Under the pieces are notes generated by a model. The model worked only from the letters and a program-made list of their open reading frames with translations, ran no database searches and was not told the origin of the DNA. DNA of 64,000 bases from Pogostemon cablin. Taxonomy: Eukaryota; Streptophyta; Magnoliopsida; Lamiales; Lamiaceae. The position numbers and the translations under genes were made by a program. Shown in pieces: positions 1 to 10,700 of this stretch. Each line of letters opens with the position of its first letter. Positions within the stretch are counted from its first letter, which is position 1. The stretch lies in NCBI GenBank assembly GCA_023678885.1, contig CM042997.1:24992064-25056063 (forward strand), in the 5' to 3' direction.

Positions 1-151
1 ACCACTGATAGAAGTCGTTAGTAACTAATGAAGAATTTTTGAAGTGATATCCAACTATACCCCACAAGTTCCACATTAGGACAATCAAGAATCTCAAACA
101 AGATGGTGAAAAACTCTCACTCCATTTGATTCTACAATTCTAATGTTGTAG

Positions 152-445
152 GTATACATAATTGGTGTACCGGCAGATGATGCCAAGAGAAAAACGCGAG
201 TAATAGAAGATGACTGGGCGCCTTATTGGGATCAAGAGTTTACGTTCCCATTAAGAGTTCCCGAGCTAGCTCTACTACGAATAGAAGTACGTGAGTATGA
301 TAGATCGGATAAGGATGATTTCGGAGGGCAGACATGTATACCTGTGTCTGAGTTGAGACCTGGAATACGCGCTGTCCCACTTTACGACAAGAAGGGTCAG
401 AAATTCAAGTCTGTGAGGCTCCTTATGAGGTTTACATTTGAATGA
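152..445 (+). CDS. PLC: Phosphoinositide-specific phospholipase C, last coding exon only (C2 domain)
   Basis: This is the 3' end of a PLC gene whose other exons lie before the window. The enzyme family cleaves PtdIns(4,5)P2 (and PtdIns4P) at the plasma membrane. A TTGTAG acceptor precedes an open frame of 97 codons plus TGA. The frame carries the end of the C2 domain: VPADDAKRKTR, then DDWAPYWDQEFTFPL, PELALLRIEV, DDFGGQTCIPVSELR and a final LLMRFTFE. Its length (294 bp) and intron phase equal those of the last exon of the complete PLC gene immediately downstream, so the two are tandem paralogues in the same orientation. Positions 1-151 read as intron; no other PLC exon is visible there. The 3' UTR follows 445 and holds an A-rich run near 530-545. 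Identity is secure; which PLC isoform it is cannot be told from one exon. Confidence 0.93.
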   Translation, partial: VYIIGVPADDAKRKTRVIEDDWAPYWDQEFTFPLRVPELALLRIEVREYDRSDKDDFGGQTCIPVSELRPGIRAVPLYDKKGQKFKSVRLLMRFTFE

Positions 446-1890
446 AATGTATAGTTTTTGGCTACATTTCTGGTTCTGATAAGGTTTGTAATGGTCCAGT
501 TCTTTTGTAAAGTAGTTGCGTTGTTTTAGGACAAAAAAAAAAAGAAGGAAAAAACAACAGAAGACACGCATTTCTTTTGATGAGGCACTGTGAAGGAAAC
601 TAAGTTTATTTATATATTATTTAACATAATATATTATTAGAGCCATAATATATATAAAATATTTAAGATTGTTGAATTTTATCATACAAAAACTTAAATT
701 TGGGTTGTAACCATTGTACATTTTATCATTTCCTAATATTAATTACATGAAGGTGCATTAGTGCAATTTGAAAAGTGATCTTTTTAAATTTATAAGATCT
801 GTCGAAGTTTCATATCTATTAAAAACTATCAGTTAAAATAGATATTGCACACGGATTTTTCAAAAAGGATGTGACCATTTTTTTTCAATTCATAACATTC
901 AATTCTGACAATGATGGTTATGGAGTAGAAATGGACCCTATTTATGATCATTAAACACTCCAATGACTATTGAGTTTATATATATATATATATATATACT
1001 GGTTCATTAATACTATATCACTTCGATTTGGTAGAGCATCATTATTTGAAGAAACACTATCGTTAAAGAAAAATGTATTCAAGTATTTTGGGATTGAGAG
1101 ATTACCGTTGAAAAGTTTTATGTTTCCTGTTTTATATTATTTAAAAAAAAATCGTTCTTTTAAATAATTTTGTTGATTTTAAAGGGTATTATAATATTTT
1201 TAGATAATAAGAATAAAGTAATGGTGTTTGTCTTGAAAAAGAAATATCAAATTTAAAATTAAAATAACTTTTAAAGTTGTTGTATTAAAGAATTTTCCTT
1301 GTTTTTTGGGGAAAAAAATAAGAAAAATATGAAGAGTTTAGATGGGGGAGTATTATTATTTTTTAAATGAAATTAATATTTAGAGTCCAATTAGAATGTA
1401 CAATTTTAATGGTTAAATTAGTGTATAATTCAATCTCTACCATTAAAAAACTAAATTAATGTTTTTAAAAAACAAAAAACCATCCACTAATATTTGTTGA
1501 ACACCCTACCAAAAAAGAATTTTCAAGTAAAAAATAAAAGTAAATTATGTTATCTAATTCAGGCAAATAAAAATCTCTCTGTCACATGTATCACACGTGG
1601 CATTAATAGTAACTGTTGAAGATAACTCGAGAAAACAGACATTTAAGTCGTTGAGTACAACCGTGGCCAATCCGCGGTGAGCTGTCCAATGGAACAAATC
1701 CCTGTGGGACCCACCACCCCTCCACCACCCCCCTATGTATCCCCGCCCCTGCATTTATCCATTTCTTCGAAGTCAGATCGATCGATTGGCTCGCATCACT
1801 ATCAATGAATCGATTCTTCCTTTCTAACTAAGCAGTTTCGAGATCTTCTTCTCTACCCTCCGGCTGTTGTTTCTTCAATTTTCATCCAGT
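446..1890. other. Intergenic spacer between the tandem PLC genes
   Basis: It holds the 3' UTR of the upstream PLC, AT-rich DNA with a (TA)n run at about 977-998, and the promoter and 5' leader of the downstream PLC. CCAAT motifs lie at 1667-1671 and 1686-1690 and a G-box/ABRE at 1594-1601. No coding exon is seen on either strand; the small ORFs here show no family likeness. Confidence 0.6.
1594..1601 (+). promoter_or_regulatory. G-box / ABRE-like element (CACGTGGC) upstream of PLC
   Basis: CACGTGGC lies about 290 bp before the PLC start codon, with two CCAAT motifs closer in. This core is bound by bZIP (ABF/ABI5-type) and bHLH factors, and several plant PLC genes are known to respond to ABA, drought or salt. 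The motif is seen directly; its use here is inference. Confidence 0.4.
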
Positions 1891-4800
1891 ATGTCGAAGC
1901 AGACCTACCGAGTGTGCTTCTGCTTCCGGCGGCGCTTCCGCCTCGCCGCATCGGAGGCGCCGGCGGATGTTAAGGAGATCTTCTCGCGCTATTCGGAAAA
2001 CGGTGTGATGACCGCAGATAATCTCCGCCAGTTCCTCGTCGACGTGCAGGAACAGAAGAATGCCACAGTGGAGGAAGCGCAGGCTATTATTGATAGCTTG
2101 AAGCACCTTGGTATTTTTCATCGCAAGGGGTTCAATGTAGAGGGTTTCTTCAAGTACTTGTTTGGGGATGCTAATCCGCCTCTTAATACTCAACGCGGGG
2201 TAATTTTCTCAGTTGTTTTTAGATTTGTTTGATTTTGTGCAATACTTGATTTGTGATAATAAAGTGTATAATTGAGGCATTTCGAAGTGATCGCGCTGGT
2301 ATTAGGTTTTCAGTCCTTTATAGTAGATTCGAAGAGTTGGAAAATGTGCTTTGTGAAAATTTCATGACCTCCTCTCTTAGGCCTAGATTTTTCGATTGCC
2401 CTAAAATTGGTTCAGCTCGAGGTAGAAATGAGCAATTTGAGAGACTATTCTGGAACTTTATTTGTGATTGGTTGTGTCTGTAGTCTTGTACTAAATGAGG
2501 AGAATTGTGATTAAATTTCCTGAATATAGGAGAAATTATACATTGGGTAGCTCAATTTGTAATGAGAAGATGACATGAACTGGATGTCATCCTGGTAGTT
2601 TTGACATCATACTTTTCATTGTCGTTTTAACTATGATAACATCATTCATTTTTCTATGAGTATCTGGTGATTTGTTCAACTCATGCCATTGTAATTCATC
2701 TACTGATCCACTTTGTTTAAACATATGTTGTTTAGTCTATCATTAGTACAAGTAGAAGATGTGTCTTCAGGAGAGTGGGTCCTGCTGTATTTTACAACAT
2801 TCTCTCGTTACACTCTGTGTAAACATATTTTGCTAAGCTGTTACTGATAGATTTCCTGCAACTGGAAATCTCTGTTACCTTCATGAGGATGTTTAATCTC
2901 CTGAGGCAAGCTTTGGTGCACATTCCAAGCAAACCATTCCAATTTCCAAATGCTGCTAACGTTTTTTTGTAAACTCATTTTGTCATTCTTTGTTTGGGTG
3001 CTAGAAGCAATTGATAGTGTGAATTTATGTGTGTGTATAAGTTATTTTTGGAATTTCTTCCACATAATTTATGTTTGTTTTTATTCTTAATTATCATATT
3101 TTTCAGGTGCACCATGACATGAATGCTCCTTTGTCACATTATTATATATACACGGGCCATAATTCGTATCTCACAGGGAACCAACTAAGTAGCGATTGTA
3201 GTGATGTTCCCATCATTAATGCATTGCATAAAGGTGTGAGAGTTATTGAATTGGATATATGGCCGAATTCCACTAATGATAATGTCAATGTTCTTCATGG
3301 AAGGTATGCTATTAATTACCATTTGCTTGAGTTTGATGTTCTGTATCAATCTTATATTGAATGTCATTTATTGCTCAGACCAACGTGATGGACACAATAC
3401 TTTCTCCCAACTTTAACAATTTTCTATGAATAGTGAATTGAGTTAGCTCGATTTAAAGTCTTTCATCTGGGAGTTTGAGGATTAACGTGTCACTTGAAAT
3501 GCAAAAGAATTAATTAATTGATCGACCATTATTTCCTGAATAAGTTTTATAAAACTGACTTTCAGAGAGAAGAATAATGCCAACTGCTACTGATGACTGA
3601 TCCATGCATCGTTGAGGGATGCTGTATGAAATGAGCATTTATTTAATGGATACAAAATATAGTTTATTTCACATATTTCTTTCTGGATTTCCCTTTTGGT
3701 TTTTGGTAAATCTCGACTGAAATTTCAGTTAATTCAGGAAATTACGAGTGAAATTACATATGTCAGTGTACAAGTCTTATCATTTGAAATCAGACCCCTT
3801 GTCTTTGGTTCAAGTGATTGCCAAAGTGACTGATTTACATCATGCAACATGATTTATATTGAACAAAACACTTACTCAGTCTAATTATGCTAAAGCATAG
3901 GTCTATTTCAGTTGAATTATCATGTCTTATTTCAAATCTTTTTTTGGATTGCTTGTAATGTTTTCATATTCAAAACTTAATCATTATATTCATGAGAAAA
4001 TACTCATTTAGTTCTATTTTCTGCCAATCAAAATTTTATTGCCAGTATGTGAACTACTTTCATTGTTTATGTTTATTGTGTTTGTTTGTCTAGGACACTG
4101 ACCACTCCTGTAGAGCTCATAAAATGTCTCAAGTCAATTAAGGAAAATGCATTTGTCGCATCTGAATATCCAGTTGTAATTACTCTGGAAGACCATCTTA
4201 CCTCTGATCTTCAGGCTAAAGTGGCTGAGGTATGTGTTTGGATCTTAATGGTGGAACTAAGCAATGTCACTGCTGTGTAATCAGTTTTTTCATGATTGAT
4301 TCTAGATGATTACCCAAACGTTTGGAGACATCCTGTTTTCCCCTCCAGAATGCTTGAAAGATTTTCCCTCGCCAGAGTCTTTGAAGAAAAGGATTATCAT
4401 ATCTACTAAACCACCCAAAGAGTACTTACAGGCCAAGAATGCTGAAGTAAAAGAGAGCGGCTCGAACAAGGGAAAGGATTCTGGTGAGGAAGAAGCTTGG
4501 GGAAGTGAAATAGGAAATTTTAAATCCAAAATGGATGATAATAAGGTGCAAATTAAATTTTTCTCTTTAATACTGAAAAAACTTCCATCTTTTATACTAT
4601 TTTGTAGCCCACAATCTTTTATTTAGGATGACTTAGATGAGGACGACGATGAAGATGATGAAGAGGATAAGGCACAACAGAATGAAGCACCAGAATACAG
4701 ACGCTTGATTGCAATTCATGCTGGAAAGGGGAAAAGTGGAATGGAGGAGTGGCTGAGGGTCGATCCTAATAAAGTGAGACGTCTTAGCTTGAGTGAGCAA

Positions 4801-6711
4801 GAGCTTGAGAAGGCTATTGGAAAATATGGAAAAGATATTGTCAGGTAAATTATGCGAAGATAGTATGATTATGTTTCTTTACTATGCCACGTATGAAGAA
4901 ATTCTACTAGGAATATGGTTTTAATTCTAAATTTTCGGTTTCACTTACGAAAGAAGAATATAGAATTAGGTAAATGTTAAGAAAGGTATTGTTGTAGTAA
5001 TCTATAAGAAAAAGATACTAGACCTTTGTCATCAAATATTGGCAGAGTAATGTATGCAAGATCATGGATTTGATACTTTATAGTTATGTCATTATGACTT
5101 TGTATTACTTCCTACTTCAATGTACCTGTAGATTAGACTATCATGTCCCTGCAAAATTTTATACCCTGCTTGTTGAACAGTTTAAACCCATTTAACTGGA
5201 AAATATAATATCTAATTATTTGTGATTTAATTATAACTAGAAATTGCCTAATAAGTGGAATTAGTAATCAGTGACTAAAGTCTAATAAGCGAAATTAGTA
5301 ATCAATGACTAAAGTCTATACATGTTTTTGTAATATTATTGAAAAGTTAACTAACTAAAATTAATAAAATAGTTGATCGATACTTGAAAATACTTAAATT
5401 TTTTTCATCAGGTTCACACAGAGGAACTTGCTTAGAGTATATCCTAAAGGTATTCGTTTCGACTCATCCAATTACAATCCCCTAATTGCATGGTCGCATG
5501 GAGCTCAAATGGTTGCATTCAACATGCAGGTCAGCTTCAACTGTGAGGAGACTTTTCTTACTCGTGTTAGCTTTCATTGCTTGGATTCCTTTACTCACTC
5601 TCTTTCTATTTTGGGCTTGAAACATCATAAAACATATACAATAAAAAAATGTGCCTCTAAAATGGAAACTGAGTGAGAGGGATCTTTTCGTTATTACTGC
5701 ATATAACATAATGAGTAGTTATGCACTGGTTGGCCAAAAATTGTAAAAGCAGTACCATGAAATGAGATGGTTCAGTATATTTTTAAATTGGTTGCATGGA
5801 TGTCTAGATTGCACTTGTATTTAGGAGCCAGGGGACATCTATTTGTAAGCTCACGAAAGGACATAAAACCATGTTAATATGCTTCGCAGGGTTATGGAAG
5901 ATCACTTTGGTTGATGCATGGCATGTTCAGGGCCAATGGTGGTTGTGGATACGTTAAAAAGCCTGAGTTTTTGTTGAGAGCTGATGCATATGGCGAAGTC
6001 TTTGACCCTAAAGCCATTCTACCTGTCAAAACCACTTTGAAGGTAGGGTGAAATATTTTGGTGATTCTCTGAGTTCCTTGTTTCCGTAGCGTAGTGATCA
6101 ATGGGATTGACTAAAGCCTTTTGTCCATCTTTATACATGTATTAAACAGGTGACTGTCTACATGGGTGAAGGATGGTATTATGACTTCCATCATACGCAC
6201 TTTGATTCTTATTCACCTCCAGATTTCTATGCTAGGGTAAATTGCTTTTTATCAATCATATCTCCTTCATCATATATGACTAGCACTCGATTCTTTTTTT
6301 TTTTTTTCTCTTCTCTAGAATCTGCCTGAGGATTAGTCTCTTTCCGTTTCGAGTTAGGTATTTTTGCATCTTAGTTTTGTGAATTTCATCATTGTACTGT
6401 GTGGCAATAATGTTAAGGTGGGGATTGCTGGAGTGCCTGCTGATACGGTGATGAAGAAAACGAAGACACTGGAAGATAACTGGATACCAACATGGGATGA
6501 GGTATTTGAGTTTCCATTAACAGTCCCAGAGCTGGCCCTTCTTCGAATAGAAGTCCATGAGTACGACATGTCTGAGAAGGACGACTTTGCTGGGCAGACG
6601 TGCCTGCCGGTAGCAGAGCTGTCAAAAGGTATCCGTGCAGTTCCACTTCATACCCGAAAGGGGACAAAGTACAACTCTGTGAAGCTACTTATGCGATTTG
6701 AGTTTGTTTGA
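1891..6711 (+). CDS. PLC: Phosphoinositide-specific phospholipase C, complete (9 exons, 583 aa)
   Basis: It hydrolyses phosphoinositides at the plasma membrane to inositol phosphates and diacylglycerol, Ca2+-dependently. Exons: 1891-2199, 3107-3303, 4094-4229, 4306-4545, 4627-4844, 5412-5529, 5890-6042, 6150-6236, 6418-6711. All introns are GT-AG and the frame is kept throughout. Residues 1-103 form the EF-hand-like region. The X domain (about 104-260) shows the catalytic His in YTGHNSYL, the ELDIWPN segment and the VLHGR segment. A very acidic X-Y linker (DDLDEDDDEDDEED, about 295-308) precedes the Y domain (about 330-460, RFTQRNLLRVYPKG, LMHGMFRANGGCGYV). A C2 domain runs from about 470 to the end. 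Length is usual for plant PLCs, which lack the animal PH domain. The start is the first ATG of the conserved N-terminus (MSKQTYRVCFC). No defect is seen. From memory of gene order, the Arabidopsis counterpart in the same block is PLC7 (At3g55940). Confidence 0.95.
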
Positions 6712-7738
6712 TCTTATTTAGAGTTGAGTCCATTTATGTATATCAAAACATCATGTAATGTCCCGTGGACTACGAGTGTGAATGTGTTCAAGTAAATTTG
6801 TTTACAGCCTTCGATGTTTGTGATGATGCTAAAGTGTGTGTAATGAATCTTTCATGTAAAATATTGTGGGAGGTGATTTGGGGGAGTTTGATGATATTTT
6901 GGTTTTTGTTTTCCGCACCCAAAAGGCCTCATGCTAGGGAGAGACTCTCTCATACTTAAAAACTCATCGCCATCCCCACTTCTAACCGATGTGGGACTTT
7001 GGTTGGCACCCAACCAACATTATCGACTGTTTCTAGTTACTTAATGACCGCGAAAATGTCTCACGGAATTAGATTCGGGAAAGGATTAAGGTGTGATAAC
7101 TTTACTAATAAAAAGTGACATGATAATTGATAATTGCCTTATTCATGAATGATGTATAAGAATAATAAGATACACACAGTGTTATAATAAGTGATAATTG
7201 GCTTATAAAGTCATACGATCACATTGTAAGATGGATTCGTATAAAATTTGTTCCTCATCGAATAATCTTGTTTTTTACATCATTCCCTCGCCTCATGCTC
7301 TACATAATTGGCATTTGGTAGAGATCAACAAGTTTAACTGACGATAAAATATTATTTTCTTCGTTGTATTCATTTTATTAAAGTAATACATTTACCTTTT
7401 TAAATAAAAAGGGCTTATAAGTTTTAACTCATTCCTAATACAACAATATGATCCAAGCCTCCATGTAAGAAATACTCCTTTTCTATCTAATAAAACCAAA
7501 TGGATAAATTACGGTCTTGGCTGGAATATTTTTTCCTGGCCTGAAATACGAGTTCTTTTTTTATTCATAGCTTTACCTTCAAAATATGATTATTTAGTTT
7601 AGACTTTAGACTTAAAAGAGTTTCAACTTCAAATTACTTCCACCAAAATACAATCAACTCGATACTAATTAATTTGTTTGGCGTTTAGAATCGTAGAGTG
7701 CACATCGTCTGTTGTAATTTTAAGCTCCGCCACCCAAA
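6712..7738. other. Intergenic spacer, PLC to NFXL2
   Basis: It holds the 3' UTR of PLC and the 5' region of NFXL2. Near 6990-7020 is a segment with GATGTGGGACTTTGG followed by GGCACCCAACCAAC, a combination often met in dispersed plant repeats, so 6900-7060 may be a repeat remnant. The rest is AT-rich with nothing recognised. Confidence 0.4.
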
Positions 7739-10700
7739 ATGCCGTCCTCCGCCACCCAACCTCCACACCCTTCTCCGCCTCTCTCCTCTGACTCTGATTC
7801 CGACGACTCCTCCCCCTCCCATTCCTCCTCCGACCACCACCGCCACCCTGATCTCTCCTCCTCCATTTTCCAATCGTACCTCTCCACAAATTCCACCCAT
7901 GGCAATCATCAGCAGGATCTCATCAAGATCCAATCTTTTCTCACCTCTTCACGCTCTGGTGCGCTCTCCTGCCTCATTTGCCTCGAACGCATCAGACCCA
8001 CCGATCCGACTTGGTCCTGCTCCTCCCGCTGCTTCGCCATCTTCCACCTCCACTGCATTCAGTCGTGGGCCCATCAATCCACCACTCTCGCTGCCGCACG
8101 CGCCTCCTCACGTGCCGCCGTGGTTCCTCACGACGATGCCCTTGTTTGGCCCTGCCCCAAATGCCGTGTCGAGTGGCTTAAACCCCAAACTCCCAAGAAT
8201 TATTACTGCTTCTGTGGTAAGGTTCAGGACCCCCCTCGTGATCCCTGGGTTTTACCCCATTCTTGTGGGGAAATCTGTGGCCGATCGTTGAAATACGACT
8301 GCGGGCATTTCTGTTTGCTCTTGTGCCACCCGGGTCCCTGCCCCTCTTGCCCCAAATTGGTGAGAAATAAGTGCTTTTGTGGGAAGTTAGAGGATGTTAA
8401 GCGCTGTGGGTTCAAGAACTTCTCTTGTAATGGTGTGTGTGGGAATTTGTTGGAGTGTGGAGCTCATAGGTGTGGTGAGGTTTGCCACGAGGGATTGTGC
8501 TTGCCTTGTAGAAAGAAGGGGGCTTATAGGTGTCAATGTGGGAAGGTAGAATTGGTGAGAGAGTGTTGTGAAAGGGTCTTTCAGTGCGATAATCCTTGTA
8601 ATAAGATGTTGAGCTGCGGAAGGCATGTCTGTGAGAGGGGGTGTCATGAGGGTGAGTGTGGGGATTGTCCACGTCAGGGAAAGAGGACTTGTCCTTGTGG
8701 GAAGAGAGTTCATGAAGGGATGGCATGTGATGTTTCTGTACCATTATGTGGGGCAACATGCGATAAGCTGTTGAGTTGTGGGTTTCATAGGTGTCCGGAG
8801 AGGTGCCATCGTGGACCATGTATTGAAACTTGCAGAGTTGTCGTGATAAAGTCTTGTAGGTGTGGGAGCTTGAAGAAACAGGTACACGACTGTATTGGCT
8901 GGTTTTTTGTTGAATGTGTTGTGATCTCATTCTTTTAGCAGCTATTCTATATGTTGTTTGTGATATGTGGAATGGCTGATTGATTTTAGAGTAGGTTCCT
9001 TGCCACCAAGAGTTGATATGCGAAAGGAAATGCCAGAAACTAAGAGATTGCGGCCGGCATGCTTGTAAGCACCGCTGCTGTGATGGGGATTGCCCGCCTT
9101 GCTCAGAGGTTGGTTTGGCTATAATCTAATGGCTTAGTTTATCATAACCAAGTTTATGCTTACTTCCCAACTAATATTTTGTTGTACAGATATGTGACCG
9201 GAGGCTTCGATGTAGGAATCACAAGTGCCCAGCTCCATGTCATAGGTATCTTCTATTGTGAGTTGTATTTTTCATTTTATGTTACTTAATTAAACTCCAA
9301 TTGGGCATCTCAGTGCGGTACTGTCTACAATGTAGTTGCTTTCTTGCACTTGATGCAGGATAAATGATAAAATGTGGATTGACAACAGAATTCGTATCTA
9401 TCTAGATTCTGATTATGAAATGTTATTAGTGTACAAGTATAAACTGTCAGGTTCTCTTAATTTTGGAATTTGTACAGCTAAATATTGTTGTGATTCATTG
9501 GATTGGATCAGAGAATTACTTTGTCAGCTGCACTAACTTTTTCTTCTGAATTACTACTTATGGAGAGACCTCTCCGCTAAATCCATTACAGAACTCCGAA
9601 GACGTGCATAAATGACATATGCCACTTCATATTTTGCTATCTTTTTTCTTTAAGAATTGAATATCTCCTTTTTTTTTAGTTTGTGTTTTTATTTTTCGTT
9701 GTTAAGAACTAGAAATGGCACTTTGGGGCTACTTAAGGCACTAATAAACTGGGAGACCGGAGAAGTAACAAAAGAAGTAAAAAAATTAGCCTCCACACTT
9801 AAATTATAATGGGGGCAACAAACTGGAAAAGTAGCTATTGCTATTGATACTATATTCAATGAAAAACAATTAAACTCAAAGGCCGCTTCAAATAGTAGAT
9901 CATTTCAACATAACCATAATAGAAGAGACCAATAAAAAGTGTGTATGATGATTGTTTTGTTTTGCATGCAGAGGTGCTTGTGCTCCTTGCCCATTGATGG
10001 TGAGAATTTCTTGTCTATGCGGTGAGACCCACTTTGAGGTAAGCATTCATGTGTTGAAGCGACACACTTATGTGTTTGGACTTCATTTTTTTATAATTTT
10101 ATGTACTGATATTTTGTATTGATTACCTGTTTTACTTTTTACTCTCAACATTGTTTTTAATGGAAATGAATAAGTCCATGACAAGAATATGTGGGACCAA
10201 CTTATCTCTGGAGTCTTAAATGAAAATATCTGTGATGTACTCTATTATTTCTATATGTTTTCTAATATAACCTGCTGCTCGTGCCTACCAAGAATTGCTT
10301 GTGAACCAGCAAATCAGATTCATCATCTCGCCTATTTTCAACGTTCCATACAATGTCTTTGATTCTTTGATATATAAATATTTGATGATTTGTTAAGTAT
10401 ACTTCTTCCATCCTGTGCTATAGACCTTTTGTAAATATGTTATGTGTAGGCAAAAACTTGGCATATGGTTAGATTGTACTCTTTTCCGGTGAAACAAGGT
10501 GGCAATAGCCAATAAAGAATTTAGAATGTATAATGGTGCTGAATTGATATTTTCACTCTCCATACAAAAGTTCTGCTCACATTGTCAGTGTGTTATCAGG
10601 TTCCTTGTGGCACAGAGACTACACAAAAACCTCCCAAGTGTCGGAAACCATGTCCAACAACTCCTCTGTGCAAGCATGGGCCAAATTGCAAGGTTGTGTG

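Noticed and set aside
1..151. Earlier exon of the truncated PLC
   Set aside because: No segment resembling the preceding MGEGWYYDFHHTHF exon is present and stop codons occur in all frames; read as intron.
7698..8291. 197-codon Pro/Ser-rich ORF on the + strand over NFXL2 exon 1
   Set aside because: It lies in another frame of the NFXL2 first exon; its Pro richness comes from CCN-rich codons of the real gene, which has clear Cys/His motifs.
8412..8930. 172-codon ORF on the - strand opposite NFXL2 exon 1
   Set aside because: Antisense shadow of the zinc-finger exon; its His/Ser/Thr-rich content mirrors Cys codons and no domain is seen.
8990..8994. Alternative acceptor for NFXL2 exon 2 at 8989
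   Set aside because: Using it gives an in-frame TGA within nine codons; the AG at 8993-8994 continues the finger motif.
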